Positions 24,090 through 32,722 of a DNA stretch of 64,000 bases are shown here, piece by piece (the first letter of the stretch is position 1; each line of letters begins with the position of its first letter). The stretch comes from Micromonospora antibiotica (lineage in GTDB: Bacteria > Actinomycetota > Actinomycetes > Mycobacteriales > Micromonosporaceae). The notes beneath the pieces are model-generated. The model saw only the letters and a program-made list of their open reading frames with translations. It did not search any database and had not been told where the DNA came from. Both the position numbers and the translations under genes were made by a program. Where the stretch lies: positions 1 to 64,000 of the forward strand of contig NZ_JAGFWR010000019.1 in assembly GCF_017599305.1 (NCBI RefSeq). Reading direction: 5' to 3'.

Positions 24090-24662
24090 ATGGCCCCCCC
24101 GATCGCGCTCCCGGAGACGTTCGCCCGCGCGGTCGCCGGCCTGCGGTCGGTCACTCCCCGGGCGGAGATCGTCCTGGAGGAGGTCGGTGCGCCGCAGCGG
24201 CTCGCGCCGTACGCGTTCGCCCTCTCCGCCACCGTGCTGCGCGACGACGACGAGGTGGCCGACGGCCGGTTGATCCTGCTGCACGACCCGGCGGGGCACG
24301 ACGCCTGGCAGGGCACCCTGCGGCTGGTCACCTATGTGACCGCCGAGCTGGAGGTGGACCTGGCGGCCGATCCGCTGCTGCCGGGGGTGGGCTGGACCTG
24401 GCTCACCGATGCCCTGGAGGCGCACGAGGCGCGGCACCGGGCGGCCGGCGGCACGGTCACCCAGACCGTCTCGACCCGGTTCGGCGAGCTGGCCGGCCCG
24501 CCCGCCGCCGGGGACGTCGAGATCCGGGCGTCCTGGACGCCGCTGGGTGAGGACCTCGCCGCGCATCTGTCGGCCTGGTGCGCCCTGCTCGCCTCCACCG
24601 CGGGGTTGCCGCCGCCCGGGGTCACCGCGCTCTCCGAGCGCCGGCCGGCCGGCGCGGCCTGA
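24090..24662 (+). CDS. DUF3000 family protein
   Basis: A 190-aa actinobacterial protein of the DUF3000 family. Its signature parts are LPETFARAVAGLRSV, RLAPYAFALSATVL with DGRLILLHDPAGHDAWQGTLRLV, and GVGWTWLTDALEAHEARHRAAGGTVTQT. In most Actinobacteria this gene sits between hemE and the RNase D gene, exactly as here. Function unknown. Composition is ordinary for the genome and there is no membrane segment. Confidence 0.85.
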   Translation: MAPPIALPETFARAVAGLRSVTPRAEIVLEEVGAPQRLAPYAFALSATVLRDDDEVADGRLILLHDPAGHDAWQGTLRLVTYVTAELEVDLAADPLLPGVGWTWLTDALEAHEARHRAAGGTVTQTVSTRFGELAGPPAAGDVEIRASWTPLGEDLAAHLSAWCALLASTAGLPPPGVTALSERRPAGAA

Positions 24663-24839
24663 CCGTAGGACCGCGCGACACGCCCGAGCCGCAAGTAGAT
24701 GTCCTGGACACGACAGGGACGTCCCGAGCGGCCGGGAACGTCCCCGGCGCGAGGTCGGTGTCCGTACCGTCCGGACCTCTGCCGGACACCGGGACGACAC
24801 ACACCGGACCGGCTGCGCACACCACATCGCCGGGCGCAC

Positions 24840-24845
24840 TAGGGT
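24840..24845 (+). promoter_or_regulatory. -10 element of the RNase D gene
   Basis: TAGGGT lies 6 nt before the GTG at 24852. The upstream 189-bp gap also holds a GGGACGTCCC palindrome (24718-24727) and the inverted repeat CGGTGTCCG/CGGACACCG, which could be the DUF3000 terminator or an operator. Confidence 0.5.
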
Positions 24846-24851
24846 TGTCAG

Positions 24852-26162
24852 GTGACCGACGAACCACCCCTGCGCCGTCGGGCCGCCGAAAGCCGCACGG
24901 CAGACGTTCCGCCCCCGGCCGTCGCGGAGCCGGCGGACGCGGGCACCGAGCAGCCCACCGGCGGGCCCGTTCCGCTGACCGCACCCCGCGACGGCACCCC
25001 CCAACCGGTGGCGACCCCGGCTGAGCTGGACGAGGTCGTGGCCCGCTTCGCGGCGGGCACCGGCCCGGTGGCCCTGGACGCCGAACGCGCCTCCGGCTAC
25101 CGCTACAGCCAGCGGGCCTACCTGGTGCAGCTGCGCCGCGAGGGTGCCGGCACCACGCTGATCGACCCGCTGCCGCTGCCCGACCTGTCCACCCTCGACG
25201 AGGCCATCGGTGACACCGAGTGGGTGCTGCACGCCGCCAGCCAGGACCTCGCCTGCCTGGCCGAGGTGGGGTTGCGTCCGCGCCGGCTGTTCGACACCGA
25301 ACTGGCCGCCCGGCTGGCCGGTTTCGAACGGGTCGGCCTGGCCGCGCTGACCGAGCAGCTGCTCGGCTACACGCTGGAGAAGCACCACTCGGCGGCGGAC
25401 TGGTCCACCCGGCCGCTGCCCGAGTCGTGGCTGACGTACGCCGCGCTGGACGTCGAGATGCTCGTCGACCTGCGCGACGCGCTCGACGCCGAGCTGCACG
25501 CGCAGGGCAAGTCGCCGTGGGCGGCGGAGGAGTTCGCCGCGCTGATCACCTGGGCCACCCGGCCGCCCCGGGTGCGGGCGGAGCCGTGGCGGCGGACCTC
25601 CGGCATCCACCGGGTGCGCGGGTCGCGGGCGCAGGCCCGGGTCCGGGCCCTGTGGTACGCCCGGGACCAGATCGCCGTCCGACGCGATGCCGCGCCCGGT
25701 CGGGTGCTGCCCGACTCGGCGATCATCGCCGCCGCCGAGCTGGACCCGAAGGACGAGAAGACCCTGCTGACCCTGCCCGGCTTCGGGGGCCGGTCGGTAC
25801 GCCGGCTGGCCCGCACCTGGCTGGTCGCCCTCGACGAGGCCCGGCAGCTGGCGGAGGACGCGCTGCCGGTCACCCCGACGGTGGAGGGGCCGCCCCCGCC
25901 GCACCGGTGGGCGGAGCGGGACCCGGTGGCCGCTGGCCGGCTGGCCCGGTGCCGGGAGCTGGTGGTACGGGTCGCCGGTGAGCACCGGCTCCCGCCGGAG
26001 AACCTGATCACCCCCGACTCGGTCCGCCGGCTGGCCTGGCAGCCGCCCGGCGAGATCACGGTGGACACCGTCACGGAGACCCTGCGTGGTTACGGTGCCC
26101 GGCAGTGGCAGCTCGACCTCCTGCTCCCCGCGCTCGCCGAGGCCCTCCTACCCACCCCCTGA
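24852..26162 (+). CDS. rnd: Ribonuclease D family 3'-5' exonuclease
   Basis: A 436-aa DEDD-type exoribonuclease that trims tRNA and other stable RNA 3' ends. After a ~50-residue disordered N-terminus come the catalytic regions: ALDAERASGYRYSQRAYLVQL (ExoI, with Glu adjacent to Asp), WVLHAASQDLACL (ExoII) and TYAALDVEMLVDL (ExoIII). An HRDC domain follows (RRDAAPGRVLPDSAII...LLTLPGFGG) and a C-terminal helical repeat. It is orthologous by order to mycobacterial Rv2681. It begins a run on the plus strand that is followed by fadA, but with its own promoter between. Confidence 0.9.
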   Translation: MTDEPPLRRRAAESRTADVPPPAVAEPADAGTEQPTGGPVPLTAPRDGTPQPVATPAELDEVVARFAAGTGPVALDAERASGYRYSQRAYLVQLRREGAGTTLIDPLPLPDLSTLDEAIGDTEWVLHAASQDLACLAEVGLRPRRLFDTELAARLAGFERVGLAALTEQLLGYTLEKHHSAADWSTRPLPESWLTYAALDVEMLVDLRDALDAELHAQGKSPWAAEEFAALITWATRPPRVRAEPWRRTSGIHRVRGSRAQARVRALWYARDQIAVRRDAAPGRVLPDSAIIAAAELDPKDEKTLLTLPGFGGRSVRRLARTWLVALDEARQLAEDALPVTPTVEGPPPPHRWAERDPVAAGRLARCRELVVRVAGEHRLPPENLITPDSVRRLAWQPPGEITVDTVTETLRGYGARQWQLDLLLPALAEALLPTP

Positions 26163-26202
26163 CCCGACCGGTCGGGGTGTGGGGTGGGCCACACCCGGGG
26201 TG

Positions 26203-26232
26203 GTGACGCCCATGGTTACTGGCTAGTAGCAT
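26203..26232 (+). promoter_or_regulatory. Promoter of the fadA-fadB operon
   Basis: GTGACG at 26203-26208 and TAGCAT at 26227-26232 are separated by 18 bp, a good fit to the principal-sigma -35/-10 pattern. The spacer ends in TACTGGCTAGTA (26217-26228), a 4-bp inverted repeat touching the -10 that could be a TetR-type operator. The leader to the GTG is about 85 nt and carries GAGGAGG. Confidence 0.5.
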
Positions 26233-26325
26233 TCGGGGCAAACGCCAGTGCCGGCCGACCCTCGTTCGGCGCGTGCCGCCGTCCGGCGGCATGACGCCGG
26301 ATCGTGGTCGAAGAGGAGGCTCCAA

Positions 26326-27522
26326 GTGCCCCGAGAAGTTCGGGATGTCGTCTTTGTCGACGGTGTCCGCACCCCGTTCGGCAAGGCGGGTGGCATGTAC
26401 GCCAACACCCGCGCCGACGACCTGGTGATCCGCTGCATCCGCGAACTGCTGCGCCGCAACCCGCAGCTACCCCCGGAGCGGGTCGAGGAGGTGGCCGTCG
26501 CCGCCACCACCCAGATCGGTGACCAGGGCCTCACCATCGGCCGCACCGCCGCCCTGCTGTCCGGCCTACCCAAGACCGTCCCCGGCTTCTCCGTCGACCG
26601 GATGTGCGCCGGCGCGATGACCGCCGTGACCGCCGTCGCCGGTGGCATCGCGATGGGCGCCTACGACATCGCCATCGCCGGTGGCGTCGAGCACATGGGC
26701 CGGCACCCGATGGGCGAGGGCGTCGACCCCAACCCGCGGATCATCGCCGAGAAGCTGGTCGACCCGTCCGCCCTAGTAATGGGGGCCACCGCCGAGAACC
26801 TGCACGACCGGGTCCCGCACATCACCAAGGAGCGCACCGACACGTTCGCGCTCGCCTCGCAGCTCAAGACCGCCAAGGCGTACGCCGACGGCAAGCTCCA
26901 GGACGACCTGGTGCCGGTCGCGATCCGCGACGCCGACGGCGGCTGGGGCCTGGCCACCGCCGACGAGGCGCCCCGGGAGACGTCGCTGGAAAAACTGGCC
27001 ACCCTGAAGACCCCGTTCCGCCCGCACGGCAAGGTCACCGCCGGCAACGCGGCCGGCCTCAACGACGGCGCCACCGCCAGCCTGCTCGCCGACGAGGCCA
27101 CCGCCCGTGAGCTGGGCCTGCCGGTCGCCATGCGGCTGGTGTCATACGGCTACGTCGGCGTCGAGCCCGAGGTGATGGGCGTCGGCCCGATCCCGTCGAC
27201 CGAGAAGGCGCTGCGCATCGCCGGCCTGAGCATCGACGACATCGGCCTGTTCGAACTGAACGAGGCGTTCGCCGTGCAGGTGCTCGCCTTCCTCGACCAC
27301 TTCGGCATCGCCGACGACGACCCCCGGGTCAACCCGTGGGGCGGCGCGATCGCCATCGGCCACCCGCTCGCCTCCTCCGGCGTACGGCTGATGACGCAGC
27401 TCGCCCGGCAGTTCGCCGAGCACCCCGAGGTGCGCTACGGCCTCACCGCCATGTGCATCGGCATCGGCATGGGCGGCACGGTCATCTGGGAGAACCCGAA
27501 CTGGGAGGGTGCAGACAAATGA
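26326..27522 (+). CDS. fadA: Acetyl-CoA C-acyltransferase (thiolase), FadA type
   Basis: A 398-aa thiolase cleaving 3-ketoacyl-CoA in fatty-acid beta-oxidation. The nucleophile is C94 in SVDRMCAGAM. The C-terminal active site has the histidine in GHPLASSG and the second cysteine in TAMCIGIGMGG, and NEAFAVQVL is also conserved. GTG at 26326 is chosen because GAGGAGG precedes it at 7-8 nt; an in-frame ATG at 26248 would add 26 low-quality residues. The stop overlaps the fadB start by ATGA. With fadB it forms the thiolase/multifunctional pair known from mycobacterial FadA-FadB. Confidence 0.93.
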   Translation: MPREVRDVVFVDGVRTPFGKAGGMYANTRADDLVIRCIRELLRRNPQLPPERVEEVAVAATTQIGDQGLTIGRTAALLSGLPKTVPGFSVDRMCAGAMTAVTAVAGGIAMGAYDIAIAGGVEHMGRHPMGEGVDPNPRIIAEKLVDPSALVMGATAENLHDRVPHITKERTDTFALASQLKTAKAYADGKLQDDLVPVAIRDADGGWGLATADEAPRETSLEKLATLKTPFRPHGKVTAGNAAGLNDGATASLLADEATARELGLPVAMRLVSYGYVGVEPEVMGVGPIPSTEKALRIAGLSIDDIGLFELNEAFAVQVLAFLDHFGIADDDPRVNPWGGAIAIGHPLASSGVRLMTQLARQFAEHPEVRYGLTAMCIGIGMGGTVIWENPNWEGADK

Positions 27523-29585
27523 GCCTCAGCGCACCGAACGAGGTCGTCACCCGGGCGCTGCTGCGCCAGGTGAACGTGCCGGGGCTGGACCGGCCCGCCG
27601 CCCTGATCACCCTGGACAACGGTCTCGACCACACCAAGCCGAACACCTTCGGCCCGGCCGGCCTGGCCAGCCTCGACGAGGCGATCAGCGCCGCGCTGGC
27701 CGCCGACCCGGCGTTCATCGCGGTCACCGGCAAGCCGTACATCTTCTGCGTCGGCGCGGACATCACCAGCCTGCCGGCCTTGGCGGACCGGGAGCAGGCG
27801 CTGGAGATCGGCCGGCTCGGCCACCGGGTCTTCGCCCGGCTCAAGGACAGCGCGGTGCCGACCTTCGCCTTCGTCAACGGCGCGGCGATGGGCGGCGGCC
27901 TGGAACTGGCCCTGCACTGCCACTACCGGACGCTGTCCGGCGGCGCGGCGGCGTTGGCCCTGCCCGAGGTCTCCCTCGGCCTGATCCCCGGTTGGGGCGG
28001 CACCCAACTGCTGCCCAATCTGATCGGCATCCCCGCCGCCACCCAGGTGATCCTGCAGAACCCGCTGATGCAGAACAAGATGCTCAAGCCGAAGCAGGCC
28101 GCCGAGATGGGCATCGCGGACGTGCTGCTGGAGCCGGCCGACTTCCTCGAACGGTCGCTGGAATGGGCCGCCGGGGTGGTCCGGGGCGCGGTCACCGTCA
28201 CCCGACCCGAGGTCGACAAGGACATGTGGGCGGGTGTGCTGTACTTCGCCCGGCAGACCCTCGACCAGCGGTTGCACGGCGCGGTCCCGGCCGCGTACAA
28301 GGCGCTGGACCTGCTGGAGACGGCCAAGGACGCCGACTTCGCCACCGGCACCGCCGCCGAGGACGAGGCACTGGCCGACCTGATCTTCTCCGAGGAACTG
28401 CGCAGCGGTCTGTACGCCTTCGACCTGGTGCAGCGGCGGGCCAAGCGGCCGGCCGGCGCACCGGACAAGGCCCTGGCCCGGCCGGTCACCAAGGTCGGCA
28501 TCGTCGGCGCCGGCCTGATGGCCAGCCAGCTCGCGCTGCTGTTCGCCCGCCGCCTCCAGGTGCCGGTCGTGCTGACCGACCTGGACCAGTCGCGGGTCGA
28601 CAAGGGCGTCGGCTACGTGCACACCCAGATCGAGAAGGCCGTCAGCAAGGGCCGGATGGACAAGGGCACCGCCGCCAAGCTGTACGGCCTGGTCTCCGGC
28701 TCGGTCGACAAGTCCGTCTTCGCCGACGCCGACTTCGTCATCGAGGCCGTCTTCGAGGACCTGGACGTCAAGAAGCAGGTCTGGGCCGAGCTGGAGAAAA
28801 TCGTCTCCCCGGAGGCGGTGCTCGCCACCAACACCTCGTCGCTGTCGATCACCGCGATGGCGGCCGAGCTGGAGCACCCGCAGCGGGTGGTCGGCTTCCA
28901 CTTCTTCAACCCGGTCGCGGTGCTGCCGCTGCTGGAGATCGTCCGGGGCGAGCGGACCGACGACGCCACCCTGGCCACCGCGTTCGCCGTGGGCAAGCAG
29001 TTGAAGAAGTCGTCGGTGCTGGTCTCCGACGCCCCGGCGTTCGTGGTCAACCGGCTGCTCACCCGCTTCCTGGGCACCGTGTTCGCCGCCGTCGACGCGG
29101 GCACCCCGCTCGACGTGGCGGACAGCGCGCTGGACCCGCTGGGGCTGCCCATGCGTCCGCTCGCCCTGCTCCAGCTGGTCGGGCCGGCCGTGGCGTACCA
29201 CGTGGGCGGCACCCTGCACGCGGCGTACCCGGACCGGTTCGACGTCAGCGAGAACCTCCGCCGGATCGCCGAGTCGGGTCAGCCGATCGTCGTCGAGGAC
29301 CGGATCAACGACGAGGTGGCCAAGCTGCTCGTCGTCGGCGACCAGCCGCTCAGCGGCGAGCAGGTCCGGCAGAACGCGCTCGACGCGCTGGCGCAGGAGA
29401 TCCGGCTGATGCTCGACGAGGGTGTCGTCGCCGAGGCGCAGGACATCGACCTGTGCATGATCCTCGGTGCGGGCTGGCCGTTCCACCTGGGCGGGGTCAC
29501 CCCGTACCTGGACCGGACCGGCACCTCCGAGCGGGTCACCGGGCAGCGTTTCCTGCCGCGCGGGGTCGCCAGCCTGCGCGCCTGA
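27519..29585 (+). CDS. fadB: Fatty-acid oxidation multifunctional protein, FadB type
   Basis: A 688-aa enoyl-CoA hydratase/3-hydroxyacyl-CoA dehydrogenase. The crotonase half (about 1-270) has FCVGADITSLP and the two catalytic glutamates in GGGLELALHCHYR and LPEVSLGLIPGWGGTQ. The NAD-binding motif is KVGIVGAGLMASQLALLFARR at about residue 325; the usual GAGxMG glycine is alanine, a variation I recall from actinobacterial members. The dehydrogenase signature VVGFHFFNPVAVLPLLE and the C-terminal repeat (VVGDQPLSGEQVRQNAL) follow. Start ATG overlaps the fadA stop. A hairpin follows the gene. Confidence 0.93.
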   Translation: MSLSAPNEVVTRALLRQVNVPGLDRPAALITLDNGLDHTKPNTFGPAGLASLDEAISAALAADPAFIAVTGKPYIFCVGADITSLPALADREQALEIGRLGHRVFARLKDSAVPTFAFVNGAAMGGGLELALHCHYRTLSGGAAALALPEVSLGLIPGWGGTQLLPNLIGIPAATQVILQNPLMQNKMLKPKQAAEMGIADVLLEPADFLERSLEWAAGVVRGAVTVTRPEVDKDMWAGVLYFARQTLDQRLHGAVPAAYKALDLLETAKDADFATGTAAEDEALADLIFSEELRSGLYAFDLVQRRAKRPAGAPDKALARPVTKVGIVGAGLMASQLALLFARRLQVPVVLTDLDQSRVDKGVGYVHTQIEKAVSKGRMDKGTAAKLYGLVSGSVDKSVFADADFVIEAVFEDLDVKKQVWAELEKIVSPEAVLATNTSSLSITAMAAELEHPQRVVGFHFFNPVAVLPLLEIVRGERTDDATLATAFAVGKQLKKSSVLVSDAPAFVVNRLLTRFLGTVFAAVDAGTPLDVADSALDPLGLPMRPLALLQLVGPAVAYHVGGTLHAAYPDRFDVSENLRRIAESGQPIVVEDRINDEVAKLLVVGDQPLSGEQVRQNALDALAQEIRLMLDEGVVAEAQDIDLCMILGAGWPFHLGGVTPYLDRTGTSERVTGQRFLPRGVASLRA

Positions 29586-29603
29586 ACCATCCCCGCTCCC
29601 CCG

Positions 29604-29658
29604 CGATCGCGGTGGCCGACGATGTCCTCCCCCCGGGCTATCGTGGCCACCGCGATCG
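29604..29658 (+). terminator. Hairpin after fadB
   Basis: CGATCGCGGTGGCC (29604-29617) plus ACGAT (29619-29623) pairs with ATCGT (29640-29644) plus GGCCACCGCGATCG (29645-29658). That gives 19 bp with a single bulged G and a 16-nt loop, then TCATTT. It starts 18 bp after the fadB stop. Confidence 0.65.
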
Positions 29659-29713
29659 TCATTTGCGTACCCTCGTCAGACTCGGGGGGCTGCGGGGCCG
29701 GGCTCCGTCTGGC

Positions 29714-29719
29714 TACGAT
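29714..29719 (+). promoter_or_regulatory. -10 element shared with the downstream paralogue
   Basis: TACGAT inside TCTGGCTACGATCA. The paralogous gene at 31357 has TCTGGCTAAGATCA at the matching place (-10 TAAGAT, 31314-31319). Both genes also have GGAG before the ATG and a leader of about 30 nt. The shared sequence around the -10 is longer than chance suggests and may include a common regulatory site. Confidence 0.5.
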
Positions 29720-29752
29720 CACGCGTTCTCACCCTCGCCTGGAGCTGATCTG

Positions 29753-31120
29753 ATGACCACACCGCCGGTCGATCCCTGGTCCGGGCAGCCGGAGCACGGC
29801 TCGCCCACCGGTCACTACCCGCCTCCGTCCGACGGCCCGCCCGCCCCGCCCGAGGGTCCGCACACCCCGCCACCGGGTGGCGGCTGGCCCACCACGCCGT
29901 ACCCGGGAGCAGCGACCCCGCAGCCCGGCGGGTGGCCCGACCCGCAGTCAGCTCCCCCGGCCGACTCCTATCCCGGTCCGCAGTACGGCGGCTGGTCGCA
30001 GCCCGACCCGGCGCAGGGCGGCTACCCCACGCCCCCACACTCCGGCCCGCCCGGCACCCCCTCGTCCGGCTACCCCGCCGCCCCGCAGTCCGGCCCACCC
30101 GGCGGCTACCCCGGCATGCCGCAGTCCGGCCCGCCCGCCGGCTACCCAGGTGCGCCGCAGTCCGGCCCGCCCGCCGGCTATCCCGGTGCGCCGCAGTCCG
30201 GCTACCCGGCCGCCCCGCAGTCCGGCTACCCGGCCGCCCCGCAGTCCGGCTACCCGGCCGCCCCGCAGTCCGGCTACCAGGGCACCCCGCAGCCCGGCTA
30301 CCCCGGCCCGCAGCCGGGGTACCCGGGTGCGCCCCGGCCCGGCGGCTACCCGGAGCCCGCCGCGCCGCAGTACGCCGGCTTCGGCGGTGCGCCGTACAGC
30401 GCTCCGCCGGGGTTGCCGCACGGACCCGCGCCGCAGCGGTCGAAGCTGCCGCTGCTGCTCACGCTCGGGCTCGCCGGCCTACTGGTGCTCTGCCTCGGCG
30501 GCGGCGGTCTCACCTGGGTCGCCCTCAGCGACGACGACCCGAAGACGCCGACCCCGTCGCCGACGCCCACCGCGGTCACGTCGCCCACCCCGAGCCCCAC
30601 CCCCGTCGAGACCGACAGCCCGACTCCCGAGCCGACCCCCACCGAGAGCGCCGACGACCCGGGCCCGATCCGGCTGGTGACCCCGACGACCCTCGGTGGC
30701 CGGTCCAAGAGCACCGACCCGGAGCTGCGCCGGATCGCCGACCAGATGGTCCGCGACATGAAGTCCGAGGTCCGCAACGAGACCGGGGCGGTGAGCGCGT
30801 TCTACGGCAGCGCGGCCAGCAGGAACATGGTGATGATGGCCGGCGCGTCGGGCCCGGTCATCCTCCCCGAGCAGGAGCTGGACGACGCGGTCAAGGGACT
30901 GGGCAGCTCGCTTGCGGTCACCAAGATGTCGACCATCGACCCGGGTCCGCTGGGTGGGGTCGCGAAGTGCGGGGACGGCAAGGCGTCCGGCATCGCGCTC
31001 GGCGTCTGCGTCTGGGCCGACCACGGCAGCGTCGGCATGATCGTCATGTACTTCTCCTCGGCCAGCAAGGCGAAGTCCGAGTTCGTCTCCATCCGGGGGC
31101 AGATCGAGAAGCGGGACTGA
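29753..31120 (+). CDS. Proline-rich, single-pass membrane protein with C-terminal paralogous domain
   Basis: A 455-aa protein with three parts. Residues 1-220 are a Pro/Gly/Tyr/Gln-rich cytoplasmic tail with tandem units of QSGPPAGYPGAP and QSGYPAAP type. Next is a membrane helix (LPLLLTLGLAGLLVLCLGGGGLTWVAL), then a Thr/Pro/Ser linker. The C-terminal ~150-residue extracellular domain has AFYGSA, CGDGKASGIALGVCVWADHGSVGMIV and KSEFVSIRGQIEK. Two Cys in the domain could form a disulfide. The same domain and layout occur in the next gene. Such P/G/Y-rich tails before a membrane helix are common in actinobacteria. Function unknown. Confidence 0.8.
   Translation: MTTPPVDPWSGQPEHGSPTGHYPPPSDGPPAPPEGPHTPPPGGGWPTTPYPGAATPQPGGWPDPQSAPPADSYPGPQYGGWSQPDPAQGGYPTPPHSGPPGTPSSGYPAAPQSGPPGGYPGMPQSGPPAGYPGAPQSGPPAGYPGAPQSGYPAAPQSGYPAAPQSGYPAAPQSGYQGTPQPGYPGPQPGYPGAPRPGGYPEPAAPQYAGFGGAPYSAPPGLPHGPAPQRSKLPLLLTLGLAGLLVLCLGGGGLTWVALSDDDPKTPTPSPTPTAVTSPTPSPTPVETDSPTPEPTPTESADDPGPIRLVTPTTLGGRSKSTDPELRRIADQMVRDMKSEVRNETGAVSAFYGSAASRNMVMMAGASGPVILPEQELDDAVKGLGSSLAVTKMSTIDPGPLGGVAKCGDGKASGIALGVCVWADHGSVGMIVMYFSSASKAKSEFVSIRGQIEKRD
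30079..30300 (+). repeat. In-frame tandem repeats coding a proline-rich tail
   Basis: Coding repeats of about 36 bp (QSGPPAGYPGAP) change to 24-bp units (QSGYPAAP) from about 30193. The 24-bp units are almost identical at DNA level for three to four copies, which indicates recent copy-number change. Length can vary without frameshift since both units are multiples of three. This is a coding minisatellite, not a CRISPR array. Confidence 0.7.
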
Positions 31121-31140
31121 TCCGCGCGACGACGGTCACG

Positions 31141-31168
31141 GTCACCGGTCCCACGTGGGACCGGTGAC
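31141..31168. terminator. Perfect 28-bp palindrome after the proline-rich gene
   Basis: GTCACCGGTCCCAC is followed directly by its reverse complement GTGGGACCGGTGAC, centred on CACGTG with no spacer. It starts 21 bp after the stop at 31120. As RNA it would fold into a long hairpin; as DNA it could bind a dimeric protein. The rest of the 236-bp gap holds only the next gene's promoter. Confidence 0.6.
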
Positions 31169-31356
31169 TCCGCGCGCCCGGGCCCACCCCGCGCGCCGCC
31201 CGGCGACCGTACCCCTCCGCCCGCATCGACCTGTCCCGAAACGCGCCGACCGCCCGACGGGCCGGGTCGCAACGGGCCGGTGGAGCGGGGCCACGGTTGT
31301 CCGACCCTCTGGCTAAGATCATCCGGCCTTACCCACGACGTTCTGGAGTCGACCTC

Positions 31357-32070
31357 ATGTCCCAGCCCCCGACCGGTCCGCACGCCTCCCAGCCGGACGG
31401 CGGTACGCCCCAGGGCGGCTACCCGCCACCGCCGCAGCCGGACACCGTCGGCACGCCGCCGTACGCCGGGCCGCCCGCGCCACCGGCCAAGAAGCGGTCC
31501 CCTTTCAAGATCGTCCTGATCGTGCTGGCCGTACTGCTGGTGCTCTGCCTCGGTGGTGCCGCCATCGCCGCCTTCGCCCTCAAGGACGACGTCAAGGAGG
31601 CCGTGGACGCCGTCAACACGACGGTCTCCGCCCCGGCCACCCTGGCCGGCCGCCCGCAGGTCACCGAGCCGGCGCTGAAGGCGGTCGCCGACGGGCTGGT
31701 CACCGAGATGAAGAAGTCCGTGCAAAACGAGACGAGCACCGCAGGTGCCTTCTACGGTGACCCGGCCAAGCGGGACCTGCTGATGATCGCCGCCGCGTCC
31801 GGCGTGATGGCCGACCCGAAGAAGGAGCTGAACGACGCCGTCACCGGCATCGCCACCCAGCTGAACGTCACCAACATGGCGGCTGTCGACGCCGGCCCGC
31901 TCGGCGGCGACGCCAAGTGCGGCGACGGCAAGAGCGAGGGTGTCCCGCTGGGCGTCTGCATCTGGGCCGACCGGGGCAGCGTCGGCCTGATCGTGCAGTA
32001 CTACAAGTCGGCCGCCGACCTGAAGTCCGAGTTCGTCACGATGCGCGGGCAGATCGAGAAGAAGGGCTGA
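31357..32070 (+). CDS. Paralogue of the preceding membrane-anchored protein
   Basis: A 237-aa protein with a short Pro-rich N-terminus (about 50 residues), a membrane helix (FKIVLIVLAVLLVLCLGGAAIAAFAL) and the same extracellular domain as the gene upstream (AFYGDP, KCGDGKSEGVPLGVCIWADRGSVGLIV, KSEFVTMRGQIEK). It lacks the tandem repeats and the Thr/Pro linker of its sister. ATG at 31357 is preferred to the one at 31297 because GGAG lies upstream and the upstream residues are promoter sequence. Likely a tandem duplication. Function unknown. Confidence 0.8.
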   Translation: MSQPPTGPHASQPDGGTPQGGYPPPPQPDTVGTPPYAGPPAPPAKKRSPFKIVLIVLAVLLVLCLGGAAIAAFALKDDVKEAVDAVNTTVSAPATLAGRPQVTEPALKAVADGLVTEMKKSVQNETSTAGAFYGDPAKRDLLMIAAASGVMADPKKELNDAVTGIATQLNVTNMAAVDAGPLGGDAKCGDGKSEGVPLGVCIWADRGSVGLIVQYYKSAADLKSEFVTMRGQIEKKG

Positions 32071-32084
32071 CCCACCGGTCGGCC

Positions 32085-32124
32085 CGACAGGCCCCGTCCA
32101 CCTCCGGGTGGGCGGGGCCTGTCG
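32085..32124 (+). terminator. Hairpin terminator of the paralogue gene
   Basis: CGACAGGCCCCGTCCACC (32085-32102) pairs with GGTGGGCGGGGCCTGTCG (32107-32124) over 18 positions with one G-U pair and a 4-nt loop. It lies 14 bp after the stop and is shared with the convergent VOC gene end 24 bp further on. Confidence 0.7.
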
Positions 32125-32147
32125 CCGTCGACGACGGGACGCGAACG

Positions 32148-32534
32148 TCAGCCGGCGGTGGCGGCCCGCTCGGCGGCGCTGCGCAGGACGCAGAACTCGT
32201 TGCCCTCCGGATCGGCCAGCACCACCCAGCCCGTGCCGTCCGGCCGACGCTGGTCGTCGACGTGGACGGCGCCGACGGCCAGCAGCCGCTCGACCTCCTC
32301 GTCCCGGGTCCGGTCGACCGGCTCCAGGTCGAGGTGCAGGCGGTTCTTCACCGACTTGCCCTCCGGCACGGCCAGGAAGAGCACCTCCGGCCCACCCTCG
32401 GGCAGGAGCATCGCCTCCGGGTCGCCGGGAAGGTCGTCGGGCTGGCGGGGGCACTCGAAGACCTGCGCCCAGAAGCCGGACAGGGCATAGGTGTCATGAC
32501 AGTCGATGCTCAGGTTGTGGATTCGTGCGCTCAC
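32148..32534 (-). CDS. VOC (glyoxalase/bleomycin-resistance-like) family protein
   Basis: A 128-aa protein with the betaalphabetabetabeta plan of the VOC superfamily: IHNLSIDCHDTYALSGFWAQVF at the N-terminus and RLHLDLEPVDRTRDEEVERLLAVGA then WVVLADPEGNEFCVL at the C-terminus. H and E positions resemble metal ligands (IDCHD, HLDLE, NEFCV), but catalytic use is unproven. Many such proteins are annotated glyoxalase-like without a known reaction. GTG at 32534 is preceded by GGAGG at 8 nt. It may belong with the two-component genes upstream on the same strand, but the 188-bp gap makes that uncertain. Confidence 0.82.
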   Translation of the reverse strand: MSARIHNLSIDCHDTYALSGFWAQVFECPRQPDDLPGDPEAMLLPEGGPEVLFLAVPEGKSVKNRLHLDLEPVDRTRDEEVERLLAVGAVHVDDQRRPDGTGWVVLADPEGNEFCVLRSAAERAATAG

Positions 32535-32722
32535 GGGTCTGCCTCCGAAGCAGTGGTACGCGCCCCGCGACGTGCGATGTCAGCGGTGGGCGGGGTGGGG
32601 CGCGGGACAGGTCATGGTGGACATCAACCGCACCCCCTCTCTCCGGCTCGGGCCGACCGCATGATCCTCGCAGGCGGCCCGGCCGGCCGGCAATCCGTTT
32701 GATCCGCCCGGTGGACCGGGTG

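Noticed and set aside
27509..29752. Upstream extension of the proline-rich protein frame through fadB
   Set aside because: fadB is clearly coded in another frame. The extension is repetitive Arg/Gly/Pro/Ala sequence; the real start is at 29753.
30079..30300. CRISPR-like array
   Set aside because: Repeats are contiguous, in frame and without unique spacers; they encode a proline-rich tail.
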